Part shown: piece by piece, positions 19,207-28,785 of the stretch
How the letters are laid out: each line of letters begins with the position of its first letter
Numbering within the stretch: position 1 is the stretch's first letter
Assembly (NCBI GenBank): GCA_019695575.1
Contig: JADNSB010000058.1
Location: 2,554-66,553, forward strand
Source: Angomonas ambiguus
Lineage: Eukaryota > Euglenozoa > Kinetoplastea > Trypanosomatida > Trypanosomatidae
Direction: 5' to 3'
Length of the DNA stretch: 64,000 bases
Made by a program: the position numbers and the translations under genes
Notes under the pieces: model-generated
The model's input: only the letters and a program-made list of their open reading frames with translations
Databases searched by the model: none
What the model was told of the DNA's origin: nothing

Positions 19207-21708
19207 ATGTCACGCAAAAGTGCGAAGAGCGATAATGTCAGAGTCTGTTGTCGGCTTCGACCCCTCAATAAAATGGAGGAGGCGAGACCCTCCACTAGGG
19301 AGTCCTGTGTTGTTTACTCCAAGAATGACCCCAATAGTCTGACCTGTCTGGTCAAAAACTCCATCTCCGACGCCCCCGAGAAGCACGCCTTTACCTTTTC
19401 AGAGGTATTCAAAGAGAAGAGTACCCAAGAGGACCTCTACGAAAGTGTCGGCCGGCCGGCAGTCGAGGATGTGATGAAAGGATACAATGCTACCTTGTTC
19501 GTGTACGGTCAGACCGGCAGCGGTAAGACCCATACCATGTTTGGTGGAGGTAAAAGTTTACAAGAAAAACGACGTCAAGGGAGACTGACCAAGAAGGAAG
19601 GAGAGGATGGGGAAGAGATGGGTGAGGACGTCGGAAGTCCTTCTTCGCTCTCCGACCTGGATGCCTCGCGTAGCCCTTCACGGTCCACTCCTGTGGTGGA
19701 GGCGAGTCAGAGGGAGTGGGGCGTCATACCCCGTGCCGTGGAGGATGTATTTAGAATGATAGCCGAGGAGCCGGCAACGACAGAGTTCCAGGTGCGGTTA
19801 TTCTTTGTGGAGGTGTACATGGAACAGGTGAGGGATTTATTAAACGTCGTCCCACTGGAGCGGCAGGGCAAACTGAATCTTCGTGAAGATGTCAACACCA
19901 ACTCTTTTTATATTGAAGGGTGTGAGAATCCGTACGTTACTAGTGCTGAGGAGGTGCTGGCATTGATTCATAAAGGGATGAAGAGAAGGGCCACCTCCGC
20001 GACCTCAATGAATGAGACGAGTAGCCGAAGTCACTGTATTATGAATCTCACCGTACGAAGTGTCAATCAAGAAAAACACGAATCCAAAGTGGGAAAACTT
20101 TTTATGGTCGATCTCGCAGGGAGCGAAAAGGTGGGGAAAACCAACGCCTCTGGTATGCGCTTGGAGGAGGCTAAACTAATCAATAAATCACTCACCACGT
20201 TGGGGTTGGTCATCAACTCTCTCACCGACAACAGTCCTCACGTGCCGTATCGGGACAGTGTTTTAACCAAAATACTAAAAGACTCCCTCGGTGGTAACTC
20301 TAAAACCTCTTTGGTCATTTGCTGTAGTCCATCCATGTACAACGCGGCGGAGACGCTCTCCACGATGCGGTTCGGTGCCCGGGCAAAGAATATCCAAAAC
20401 AGCGCAGTAGTGAACAAACAGCTCACGCTGGCGGAGCTGCACAGTCAACTGGCTCTTGCGAAAGCGGAGATTCAGCGACTGGAGATGCGACTAAGAAACG
20501 GCGGATCCGAAGAGAGTCCTACGCGGCGGCATAAACCAGAGAGCGATGGAAGAGTCGATGAGCTGCTAGAGGAGCGGGCGCGGGAGCAGTTACGGATCAA
20601 TGATCTAAAAGGGGAAATAGGGCAACTACAGGATGACCTCAATGCAGCGCAGGAGACGAACGCCGCTCTCGTCGAACAACGAGAAGAGCAGCGGGGGACA
20701 CTGAATAGTCTGACGGAGGAGATTCAGCTGTGGGAGGAGGAGTACAAAGGGTTGCGTCAGTGCACCTTAGCGAGGGACCAACTCATCCGCGAACTTACGA
20801 CGGCGAATCAGTCCAAGGTGGAGGAAATTCAAACGTTGATTAATCAAATGGAGGAGTTTCTCACCCCGCTGCATACGGCGTGTGGCGGTGCGGAGGACCT
20901 CATCAGTCGAGGGACCGGTCTTATCGGTATGACCCCACAACGACGGCGTACACTGCTGGCGTTGGACAACTCCGCCCAACCGCTATTCCCCTCTCGCAGT
21001 CAGAGTCAAGTCACCCAGTCCCGGGAGACCTCCGAGTCGCGGAGGGTACTAGGAATCCTCGAGGAGGCGGACCGGCAGCGCTCCGAGTCCTTGGACCGCA
21101 ACAGCCTCCCCCCTCCCCCCCTCCCTGCCACCACGGACGACTCCCCCACACACGAGGGTGTATCCCCCCGACCGGTGGTGACGGCTGCAGCAAGGGGCCC
21201 GGCAAGCCCTCAACCGCTCGACATAGAACCACTCCGACAGGCGGAGGAAGAGAACACCCTCTCCGTCGCGGCTGCGATGCGGATAGGGGAACTGGAGCGA
21301 GAATTGGAAGAAATGAACTCCAACTTTGAGGAAGTTCGAAAAGAGTACAGTCAGTGTAAGTTGGATTTGCAGCTCGCGGAAAAGCGACTGAGTGTCCGTC
21401 AGGAGCGCCTGGCGTGTCTCAAGGCATCGCTGGAGCACGAAAGCGAGAACTGCGCGGACCTACGGCAGACACTGGAGAGGGAGAGGGAGAGGCAGCAAGG
21501 ACAGCTGCAGACCGCCAGGAATGATGCCCACTACTGGCGCCGCCGCTTCGAGGAACTGCAGCAAACCACCAACTACGCCCAGCGGGCGAGAGGGAACAGT
21601 TTCTCCCATGACGAGCTCGGATCACCGTCAATTCCCTCCCACCCACAGCCCTCCAATACAGGGTTTAATCTATTCAAATCGATTCTCGGGGGTCGGAAGG
21701 ATTCTTGA
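19207..21708 (+). CDS. Kinesin heavy chain, kinesin-1-like motor
   Basis: 833 residues from the ATG at 19207. The N-terminal motor domain (about 10-410) has the V-C-C-R-L-R-P-L-N start, the P-loop GQTGSGKT (101-108), switch I N-E-T-S-S-R-S-H and switch II D-L-A-G-S-E. It ends with the neck-like A-K-x-I-x-N sequence. Motor order and motifs are closest to kinesin-1 (for example the YRDSxLTxILxDSLGGN and VICCSP strings). A charged insertion of about 60 residues lies straight after the P-loop helix (about 113-172), where conventional kinesins have a short loop. Three coiled-coil blocks follow (about 415-480, 490-610, 690-785), with a Ser/Pro-rich gap and a short disordered tail. All nucleotide-binding motifs are intact. 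Confidence 0.95.
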   Translation: MSRKSAKSDNVRVCCRLRPLNKMEEARPSTRESCVVYSKNDPNSLTCLVKNSISDAPEKHAFTFSEVFKEKSTQEDLYESVGRPAVEDVMKGYNATLFVYGQTGSGKTHTMFGGGKSLQEKRRQGRLTKKEGEDGEEMGEDVGSPSSLSDLDASRSPSRSTPVVEASQREWGVIPRAVEDVFRMIAEEPATTEFQVRLFFVEVYMEQVRDLLNVVPLERQGKLNLREDVNTNSFYIEGCENPYVTSAEEVLALIHKGMKRRATSATSMNETSSRSHCIMNLTVRSVNQEKHESKVGKLFMVDLAGSEKVGKTNASGMRLEEAKLINKSLTTLGLVINSLTDNSPHVPYRDSVLTKILKDSLGGNSKTSLVICCSPSMYNAAETLSTMRFGARAKNIQNSAVVNKQLTLAELHSQLALAKAEIQRLEMRLRNGGSEESPTRRHKPESDGRVDELLEERAREQLRINDLKGEIGQLQDDLNAAQETNAALVEQREEQRGTLNSLTEEIQLWEEEYKGLRQCTLARDQLIRELTTANQSKVEEIQTLINQMEEFLTPLHTACGGAEDLISRGTGLIGMTPQRRRTLLALDNSAQPLFPSRSQSQVTQSRETSESRRVLGILEEADRQRSESLDRNSLPPPPLPATTDDSPTHEGVSPRPVVTAAARGPASPQPLDIEPLRQAEEENTLSVAAAMRIGELERELEEMNSNFEEVRKEYSQCKLDLQLAEKRLSVRQERLACLKASLEHESENCADLRQTLERERERQQGQLQTARNDAHYWRRRFEELQQTTNYAQRARGNSFSHDELGSPSIPSHPQPSNTGFNLFKSILGGRKDS

Positions 21709-22025
21709 AGCTGATTCAGTGGTGGTACACATCTACATATATATCCTTATGAGTGTATTTATGTGAGTACGCTACTTTCTCGCTTTATCAAATAAAATGG
21801 AAAAGATATAGATTTTATATATTTGTTTTTGTATCTTTTAAAGAAAAAAGAAAAACTTTTCCTTTAAAACAAAACTTTAATGAAAATTAACTGAGCAACC
21901 ATGTCAGCTCTTTTCCATTTACTACTCTACTCTTTTACTTTTTTTTTTCTTTTCATTACCTTCACTCATACAAAAAAAGAAAAAAGGAATAAGAAAATAG
22001 AGTACATTTTTATTTTACTTTTGTA
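21709..22025. other. AT-rich spacer
   Basis: A T-rich tract at about 21926-21965, then a first AG at 21978-21979, gives a likely leader of about 46 nt for the next gene. No other feature seen. Confidence 0.55.
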
Positions 22026-23987
22026 ATGTCTAACACTGCGGTCCTTCGGGATTACCGCATTCAACATAGCTCTCCTGAGGGTATTCTGGTGCAACTCATC
22101 GGTCAGACCGGTTTCGGCAGACTCACTAAAGCCACCCTAGGAGGGGATCGACTAGCGGAGCGTCTTTTAAAGCACTTTGCCACCCGTGAATACATCCCCG
22201 CGGAGCTCTGCGTGGGACGCGATAGTGAAGGGTACCGACTACTGACCGTGATGCTGCCCTCTCTATGGAAGCCGATATGGACCTACCCGACCGCCGTCCA
22301 CCGCCTGGCCACCACCCTTCTCCGTAAGCACATCATGGTAGGACTGGGAGGGACGGTAGTGGCCAAGCTGATCAAGGCGACGGAGAAGGGCACCGTGATG
22401 AGCACCTCCCACTGGACCGCCCTCGCGGTACTGGAGGACGCTACCCAATACTGTGAAGGACACTCCGACGCCGTGGAGGTGCGCATACTGAACTATGACG
22501 TGGAGAACAACGTTGTCCAGGTGACCGCCCAGCCGGATGTGGTGCGCCGTACTCCGACTGAGCTGTCCATCACCGCCGCCGCCCTCCCGGTACTCCAGGC
22601 AGGCGCACAGGTGAAGGCACACGTACTCTTTTCCACCACCGACGACGGCTGTGCTGTGGTGGAAATCCCTCTCGCCGTGAAGGACGGGGATGAGACGATA
22701 CACGCCAGTGTATTGGGCTACTTTATCTATCAGTGGTCGGAGCACACCACAGCGGAGGTGCCGATTGTGGGATCGATTATAGATGTCGTGGTGGAGTTCT
22801 CACCTCCTTTCCCGGCGCTACAAGAAATTATGCCCTTCGTCATTGTCTCACAGCGATCCAACGTTGCCCCTGTACCGAAGATTCGACAGGTGTTGCACCA
22901 CTTGGAGCAGTGCTCTGGTAGCTCGCCCCTGGTGGAGCAGGACCCAGCACGGGGACTGCGGGGGTACATGCCGTGGCGGTACGGGGAGCGGAAACTGTTC
23001 CGTTGTCAGGAAGACGAAGAGGACGACGACGAACAAGAGGTAGCAGAGAGTAAAGAAACAAAGACCCGTCGCCGCAAGTATGAAGAGGATTTGGATGCGT
23101 TCGAGCGGTCCTGGGAAACGGCCGTCCCCTCCAGTCCAGAGGAGTTTGAACGTCACCTGCTCGAGAGCCCCAACAGTAGTTATCTTTGGACCCAATATAT
23201 GGCGTACCATGTGTCCATGCAGCAGTACGAACAAGCGCGTCAGGTGGCCAACAAGGCACTCTCTACAATACACGTCCGGGAGTACAACGAACTTCTTAAT
23301 GTATGGACTGCCTACCTGAATGTGGAGAACCACTACGGCACAGCGGAGTCCCTCAATTCCGTCTTCAAGCGCGCCCTCCAACGGCAGGCAGATCCTCTCC
23401 CGCTGTACGAACGACTGGCCGATATCTTCAAGGCCTCTGGAAAGGAGGAGCAACTATTCACAATCTGCAAGACCATGGTGAGTCAGTTCCGCACCGAGAG
23501 ACGTGTCTGGCAACGGCTAGGAGTGGTGTTAGTACGACAGAATAAGAGAGACCAGTTGAAGAAAATGTTAAAAGAAATGTCTGGTATACTCAAGCGTGAC
23601 AACATTGCGGTAGTAACGGTGCACGTCGCGGTATACGAATACAAGAACGGCAGCGTCGACAATGCAAGGGCACTTATGGAGGGTCTAGTCGGTAGGATGC
23701 CAAAGAAGGCGGATGTGTGGTCCGCGTATGTGGATCAAGAACTGGGGCTGCTCAACCGTCAACACCCTGGTGCCTCTGTCCAACAGACACGCGATATATT
23801 TAACCGGGCAGTCGCCACCAACTTCTCCGCCTCCGTCATGCAACGCTTCCTCTCCCGCTTTCTGACGTTTGAGAAGAGTCACGGCTCGGAGAAGGACGTG
23901 GAGAAGGTGAAGGAAACCGCAAGAGCCTATGTAGAATCTAAAATCCACTCCATAGCAGATACGACAGGGGTACAAAGTGCCAAGTGA
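22026..23987 (+). CDS. RRP5: Rrp5/PDCD11-like ribosome biogenesis factor, short form
   Basis: A 653-residue protein. The C-terminal part (about 365-640) is a run of HAT/TPR-like repeats that reads closely like the end of Rrp5. Examples are the E-F-E-R-H-L-L-x-S-P-N-S-S-x-L-W start, L-N-V-W-x-A-x-L-N-x-E-N, and the closing F-L-x-F-E-K-x-H-G-x-E-K-D-V. The preceding 340 residues contain at most two or three S1-like stretches (for example about 150-185). Rrp5 proteins of other eukaryotes are about 1,700-1,900 residues with some twelve S1 domains. Rrp5 is needed for cleavages making both 18S and 5.8S/25S rRNA. A conserved C-terminal module with a missing or separately encoded S1 array is inferred. 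Confidence 0.8.
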   Translation: MSNTAVLRDYRIQHSSPEGILVQLIGQTGFGRLTKATLGGDRLAERLLKHFATREYIPAELCVGRDSEGYRLLTVMLPSLWKPIWTYPTAVHRLATTLLRKHIMVGLGGTVVAKLIKATEKGTVMSTSHWTALAVLEDATQYCEGHSDAVEVRILNYDVENNVVQVTAQPDVVRRTPTELSITAAALPVLQAGAQVKAHVLFSTTDDGCAVVEIPLAVKDGDETIHASVLGYFIYQWSEHTTAEVPIVGSIIDVVVEFSPPFPALQEIMPFVIVSQRSNVAPVPKIRQVLHHLEQCSGSSPLVEQDPARGLRGYMPWRYGERKLFRCQEDEEDDDEQEVAESKETKTRRRKYEEDLDAFERSWETAVPSSPEEFERHLLESPNSSYLWTQYMAYHVSMQQYEQARQVANKALSTIHVREYNELLNVWTAYLNVENHYGTAESLNSVFKRALQRQADPLPLYERLADIFKASGKEEQLFTICKTMVSQFRTERRVWQRLGVVLVRQNKRDQLKKMLKEMSGILKRDNIAVVTVHVAVYEYKNGSVDNARALMEGLVGRMPKKADVWSAYVDQELGLLNRQHPGASVQQTRDIFNRAVATNFSASVMQRFLSRFLTFEKSHGSEKDVEKVKETARAYVESKIHSIADTTGVQSAK

Positions 23988-24331
23988 TTCCCCTTTAACA
24001 AAAAAAAAAAAACATTATAATCATGACAATAACAAAATTATTAACCCTAATACGATTAACATCTTCAGTACTAAAATAATAAGTTTTTTTTTATTTGGAA
24101 TATTGTTGCTGTTATTTTGTATTGCTGCTATTGTTTAACGTTCAGTAGACGTAGGTGAGGACACTTTTTTTTTTTTCTTCTTTCCTCTCCTCTCATAAAT
24201 TTATAGTAATTTTTTTTTGTTGTTTACTTTAGAAATTTTTCATTTCTTTATTATATTATACATATAAATATATTCAACATACCTTTTAAAAAAAATAGAG
24301 AAGTAAAAGTTAAAGTAAAATAAGGAAAACA
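23988..24331. other. AT-rich spacer
   Basis: Homopolymer A and T runs (for example 24000-24012, 24165-24180) and several candidate splice AGs after T tracts between 24165 and 24300. Nothing else recognised. Confidence 0.5.
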
Positions 24332-26080
24332 ATGACGGAGCACTTCGAATCCGTAAAGACCATGATTGCCAACCTGCGCAACGTGGACCCGGAGTTGCGG
24401 TTGGCCAGTATGCGAGGCATTCATCTGATCGCCACCACACTAGGACCCGAGCGGACCCGTGATGAGCTCCTGCTCTACCTTACCGACTACCTGGACGACT
24501 ACGATGAGGTCCTCCGTGTGTTTGCCAATGCGATGGGTACGATGCTGCCAGAGGTGGGGGGTATCGCCTATACGTCCAGCCTTTTAGGACCTTTAGAGAT
24601 ACTCAGCGGCCTTGACGAGGTCGCCGTCCGTGACGAGGCGGTAGCCTCCCTGCAAATGATAGGAGAAACTATATTCCGCGGGAAAGGCAGTACCGGTCCG
24701 GCCGCCACTAAAGCCCAAAGTGAGTTTATCGCCGTGTTTCAACGTCTGTCGAAAGGATCCCCTCAGTGTCGTAGCAGTGCGACCGCCCTCATCGCCACCA
24801 TCTATCCTAGCGCCTCCGCCTCCGTGAAGAGCAATCTCATGACCACCTTTCATACCCTCTGTAAAGATGACGAGATCATGGTGCGGCGGGCGGCGTGTGT
24901 GGCAATTGGGAAGAACCTCGCCAAAGTGCTCAACTCCACCGGACTGTCCGACCTTGTCCCGGTGCTGAACACGTTCGCCAAGGACTCTAGCGACGGGGTA
25001 CGGCTGCAGGCGGTCTCCACCGCGGCGGCGATGCTCAACATCCTCCCAGAGGCCCAGCACTCCTCCGTCTTGCTTAGCGTGAAGGCCCTCAGTAGCGACA
25101 GTTCATGGCGGGTGCGGTATATGACGGCGGACTCCCTAGGTACCCTCTCCACCGCGCTATCGGCGACGGATGTGGTCAAGTATGTGGTGCCCATTTTCCG
25201 CTCCCTCTGTCAAGATGCCGAACCCGAGATCCGTGCGTCTGCGGTGTTTAACATGGCGAATGTGCTCGCCGCCTGTCGGGATGCCGCTGGCAAAAAAGAC
25301 GTCCTGGTGACCGGCACACGGCTCTTGTCGGATGAGAGCAGTCATGTACGGATGAGTTTAGCGAGTGCGGTGCTCAAGTCGGTGGCACACGTCCCCAAGG
25401 ACCTATGGGGGTCTACGATTGTCCCAGCCTGCACCTCCCTCCTCAGCGACACCGAGGCCGACGTCCGCCTGGCGCTCGTCTCTGGCTTCAGCTCGATGGG
25501 GAACACCCCGGAGGCGAAGGAACTAGCCCCGAAACTCATCCCAGTAGTCATCAGCCTGTCCTCCGACCCAAAGTGGCGGCTGAGGGAGGTGGTGGTCTCC
25601 CAGGTGCCCTACATCATCACCTCCCTAGGGAGCAGCACCGACGAGGTGTTGGACGTGTGTGTGGAGCGGATTACGGACCGCGTGGCGACGATTCGCGATG
25701 CGGCGGTGCAGTCGTGCTGCAAGTTGGTCTCGGAGAATGGGTCCCCATGGGCGGTCAAGACACTCCTCCCCCGTATCGCGCCACTAGCGAAGGCGGAAAA
25801 CTATCTTCATCGGGTAGCGCTGTGTCACTTCATAGCCGCCCTTTCCAACGTGGCGGCGTTTGACAATAACGCCTGCACTACCGCCGTCTGGCCACTCCTT
25901 ACACAACTGCAGGAGGACCCGGTTCCCAACGTCCGGTTGAACGTCGCCAAGGCTGTCCTTGCCCTACGAAAGGCGGATAAGGTGTCCGCTAAACTGGCGG
26001 ATCCGGTGTTGGTGAAGTTAAGTCAGGATACCTCCGAGGATGTCAGGGATGCGGCCAAGCAGACTGCAGCCAAGAAATAG
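24332..26080 (+). CDS. PP2A scaffold subunit A (PR65-like HEAT-repeat protein)
   Basis: A 582-residue protein made of about 15 HEAT repeats from end to end, as in PR65 (589 residues). Repeats show the paired helices with the internal D-x-V-R/L-x-x-A signature, seen in V-R-D-E-A-V-A-S-L, S-W-R-V-R-Y-M and K-W-R-L-R-E-V-V. The N-terminal repeat has D-P-E-L-R-L-A-S. In the family, the inner face binds regulatory B subunits on the N-terminal repeats and the catalytic C subunit on the last five. It is very Ser/Ala-rich in the loops, but no repeat is missing. It is probably the sole structural A subunit. Confidence 0.93.
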   Translation: MTEHFESVKTMIANLRNVDPELRLASMRGIHLIATTLGPERTRDELLLYLTDYLDDYDEVLRVFANAMGTMLPEVGGIAYTSSLLGPLEILSGLDEVAVRDEAVASLQMIGETIFRGKGSTGPAATKAQSEFIAVFQRLSKGSPQCRSSATALIATIYPSASASVKSNLMTTFHTLCKDDEIMVRRAACVAIGKNLAKVLNSTGLSDLVPVLNTFAKDSSDGVRLQAVSTAAAMLNILPEAQHSSVLLSVKALSSDSSWRVRYMTADSLGTLSTALSATDVVKYVVPIFRSLCQDAEPEIRASAVFNMANVLAACRDAAGKKDVLVTGTRLLSDESSHVRMSLASAVLKSVAHVPKDLWGSTIVPACTSLLSDTEADVRLALVSGFSSMGNTPEAKELAPKLIPVVISLSSDPKWRLREVVVSQVPYIITSLGSSTDEVLDVCVERITDRVATIRDAAVQSCCKLVSENGSPWAVKTLLPRIAPLAKAENYLHRVALCHFIAALSNVAAFDNNACTTAVWPLLTQLQEDPVPNVRLNVAKAVLALRKADKVSAKLADPVLVKLSQDTSEDVRDAAKQTAAKK

Positions 26081-26310
26081 AAAACAAAAACAAAAAAAAA
26101 TGGTGAAAAGAGTTTTATTGCAATACATTTTTGATCGTCGTACTTATCGTCGTTTCACTGTTTAAATCTACACCAAAAAAAAAAAAAACTAGACAGAATA
26201 AAAGTGAAAATACCGAAAAGAAATAAAAAACATAGTGTATGACTTTCCTTTTTATTGTTTCTCTACGTTTTATCTTTTGAACATGTGAATTCAAAAATAA
26301 ATAAGGAGAA

Positions 26311-26352
<42 letters not shown>

Positions 26353-26652
26353 TGAGGCATTGTGTTTTTTTTTTTCTGTTTGTTGTCGTTGTTTGTTCAC
26401 TCACTCATTGTTATAAAATGTATTGCGTACTTTTAAAAATCGAAAGAGATTTACAAAAAAAGCTTCTTGTTTTTTTTTGTTCTATGGTGTACAACCTCTT
26501 CTACTCTCTCTCTCTCTCTCTATCTCTCTTACCCTCCACTTCTTTTTCTTTTAAAACAGTAGGAAATAGGAAGTAAGCAACAACAAAAAAAAAAAAGTTA
26601 ATAAATTAATAACTTTGTCCGTCTTTTTTTTTTGTGATTTAATTTCGGCTAG
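26081..26652. other. AT-rich spacer with TA and CT repeats
   Basis: A (TA)n run at 26314-26352, a CT run at about 26500-26528 and T runs at 26367 and 26625. The downstream ATG at 26653 immediately follows an AG (26651-26652). The CT run is followed by several AGs near 26560-26575, which are alternative acceptors. Confidence 0.6.
26314..26352. repeat. (TA)n microsatellite
   Basis: Almost uninterrupted TA dinucleotides in the 3' flank of the PP2A scaffold gene. Confidence 0.9.
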
Positions 26653-27390
26653 ATGTTTCGTCGTGGTATAGTACGGTTGGGGAGGCCCAAAGGACCACCA
26701 GGGCTGAGGCCGGGGAAGGACTATCGACTGACGGTGCCCTACCGTAGCGAGGTGACCATGATGCGGCTGGAAAACAAACCCGTGTTTAACACCAATATTC
26801 GTGAGCTCTTCAAGAAGCCGCTACAGCAAAGTAACACCAAGGCGATCCCCCGTGACTTGGGTGAGATTCCTCGTAATTATGTGATCAAGTTGTTATTCTT
26901 TCATCAACCCATCCGCCTGCTAGACCTGTGGGAGGTGTGCAAGCAACACGATGACGTCCCACTGGACTCGGCGAAACACTTGCGGCTGGTACTGAAGGTA
27001 GCGCGTCTGCATAAGTGGGTGTACACCGAGAAGAATCAGACCAACAACTTATACTACTACTACGTTCATCAGAGTCGCACGCACGAGGTACAGAGCATGG
27101 TTCGTGCGGACGGCGTGGAACAGAAGGAAAAGGAGCGAAGAGGGGAGCAGGAGCAACAGGACAGATTGGAGGAAGAGAGGGAAACGGCCCGTAAGAGCAT
27201 GGACGCGAGGATCGAAAGCCTTCAACACACGCTGGCCCTTAATATTGCTCACATACGCGACTACGACCCCGCCTACGTCGAGGAAAAGCCCTACGTGACC
27301 GAAAGCGGTGCCGTGAACTTTACGTGGTATAGAGCGGATGCCTCTTCCTCTAGTAGTAGTAGTCGTAGCAAAGAGGAGCGCCAGTCGTAG
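26653..27390 (+). CDS. Conserved-looking protein, probably mitochondrial
   Basis: A 245-residue protein that I cannot name. It starts MFRRGIVRLGRPKG, strongly basic with no acidic residue in the first 20, as in mitochondrial presequences. Residues about 70-130 are compact and helix-rich (V-I-K-L-L-F-F-H...L-R-L-V-L-K-V-A-R-L-H-K-W-V), with a Tyr cluster after it; a winged-helix-like fold is possible. A Glu/Arg/Gln coiled coil (about 155-190) and a Ser-rich tail follow. The overall type resembles kinetoplastid-specific mitochondrial ribosomal proteins, but that is inference. An in-frame Met pair at 36-37 is an alternative start if the AG next to the first ATG is the splice site. Confidence 0.65.
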   Translation: MFRRGIVRLGRPKGPPGLRPGKDYRLTVPYRSEVTMMRLENKPVFNTNIRELFKKPLQQSNTKAIPRDLGEIPRNYVIKLLFFHQPIRLLDLWEVCKQHDDVPLDSAKHLRLVLKVARLHKWVYTEKNQTNNLYYYYVHQSRTHEVQSMVRADGVEQKEKERRGEQEQQDRLEEERETARKSMDARIESLQHTLALNIAHIRDYDPAYVEEKPYVTESGAVNFTWYRADASSSSSSSRSKEERQS

Positions 27391-27783
27391 TGAAAACTGG
27401 GTAGTTAGGATTGGTAGAAAGTGAAATGAATGAACTCTATAAATAACTTATAGCACACACATACTCACTCACTCACTCTCTCACACACATGAGCAAAATA
27501 AAAAATAAAAAAATACCATTACCGGTTACAATACACTGAGAATTTTTCAATCTTGTGTTTTTATTACGGTAGTTATTATTATAATCTCATTTATTTTCAC
27601 TTCTCTTTTTTTTTTCTTCTACCGAAAGCTCGTTAAGTCAAAATTAACAAGAAAAAAGAAAAGTGGGAATAAAAATTAGAATAACGTGAAAGGAAGAAAA
27701 GATTACATAAATATATATATATAGAGAGAGAGAGAAGGCGATAGATTGTTTTATCTTACTATTATTATTATCAGGAGTACATC
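27391..27783. other. Spacer with TA-GA composite repeat
   Basis: CACT/CA-rich stretch at 27450-27490, T runs near 27605, TA-GA composite at 27709-27736, ATT triplets, then AG at 27773-27774 giving a 9-nt leader. No gene seen. Confidence 0.6.
27709..27736 (+). repeat. Composite TA-GA microsatellite
   Basis: Second copy of the TA-to-GA composite also found at 4927-4954. Here it lies just upstream of the likely splice acceptor. Confidence 0.7.
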
Positions 27784-28470
27784 ATGGAGACCCCCGCGGC
27801 CCCTTATCTTCCCACCCTCTCTAGTCCTAGTCCCTTTGGTGTCCTCATACCCGGCCAGCCAGTCCTCACCGATGCCATTACCCCCATCGACGGCGAGCGG
27901 TGGACGCTCTGCCTCCCGTGCATGCCCACTACCCTCTGCGTGTTCCTTACCAACGCGATGGGTCCTCTCAACCCTCTCACCGCCGTCACCCTCTACACTG
28001 GTATGGAGAGCGATGGACGTTTTGAGTATGTGGGGTCGCTGACGGTCGACCGTCCCTCAGTGCTCGTACACCCACCCGTGGGCCAGCAGCAGCAGCAGGG
28101 TAGGGCGCTGCTAGGGTTCGCCCTCCTACCGCGAAGGGAGGCGGAGAATATGGAACCTACCAAGGAAGAGCAACTCCTCGGCGTGGGGGGTACGAGCACC
28201 CGTACGACGCAGCCGCCCAACACCCCCTTCACAGCGGCTCCCCCGTCCTTCGCCCCTCCCTCGCCTCAGCAGCGGGTGGCGGAGCGGCTGTTGGGGGAGA
28301 TGTATCAGTTCATCGTCAGCTACGGCCGCACGGTACGGCCCCAAGAACCGCTCTACCTCGATGTGACCTCCCCTGAGGAGTACATTTTATTACCAGGCTC
28401 CTTTGTAGAAAAGTGGCGCACACGACTGCAGAAGCGAATTGAAAAGGATCCTCTTTTTTTACAACAATGA
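27784..28470 (+). CDS. Hikeshi/OPI10 family protein
   Basis: A 228-residue protein. It has the Hikeshi layout: an F-G-V-L-I-P-G-Q-P-V start (compare F-G-C-L-V-A-G-R-L-V), a beta-rich N-terminal domain with the F-L-T-N-A-M-G-P loop, and a strand G-F-A-L-L-P-R. The closing helix F-V-E-K-W-x-x-R-L-Q-K-R-I-E-K-D-P-L-F also matches the human protein. Between the two domains is a Gln/Pro/Thr-rich insertion (about 98-165). Hikeshi carries Hsp70 into the nucleus during heat stress in animals and yeast. Whether it does so here is inference from family. The 5' UTR is probably 9 nt. Confidence 0.85.
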   Translation: METPAAPYLPTLSSPSPFGVLIPGQPVLTDAITPIDGERWTLCLPCMPTTLCVFLTNAMGPLNPLTAVTLYTGMESDGRFEYVGSLTVDRPSVLVHPPVGQQQQQGRALLGFALLPRREAENMEPTKEEQLLGVGGTSTRTTQPPNTPFTAAPPSFAPPSPQQRVAERLLGEMYQFIVSYGRTVRPQEPLYLDVTSPEEYILLPGSFVEKWRTRLQKRIEKDPLFLQQ

Positions 28471-28753
28471 ATTAATAATAATAATAATAAAGAAAAGATC
28501 AATAAGCATTGGATCTTTTTATTTATTTTTATTTGTTATTACTTATTAGTGAGAGAACCACTAAAAGGGTATGTGTAGTGAAAGTGGTACTCTTACTTAC
28601 TGAAATGAGGATGATAAAAGGGTAAAAAAAAAATCATATATAAGCTTTACCACCTATCTGGTTGCTGTTATTGTTATTATTGTTATTTATTTCTTTTACT
28701 ATTATGTATTGATGTAAGGCGGTTATTGTTTTTTACTAGCGTGACATTCTTTA

Positions 28754-28785
<32 letters not shown>

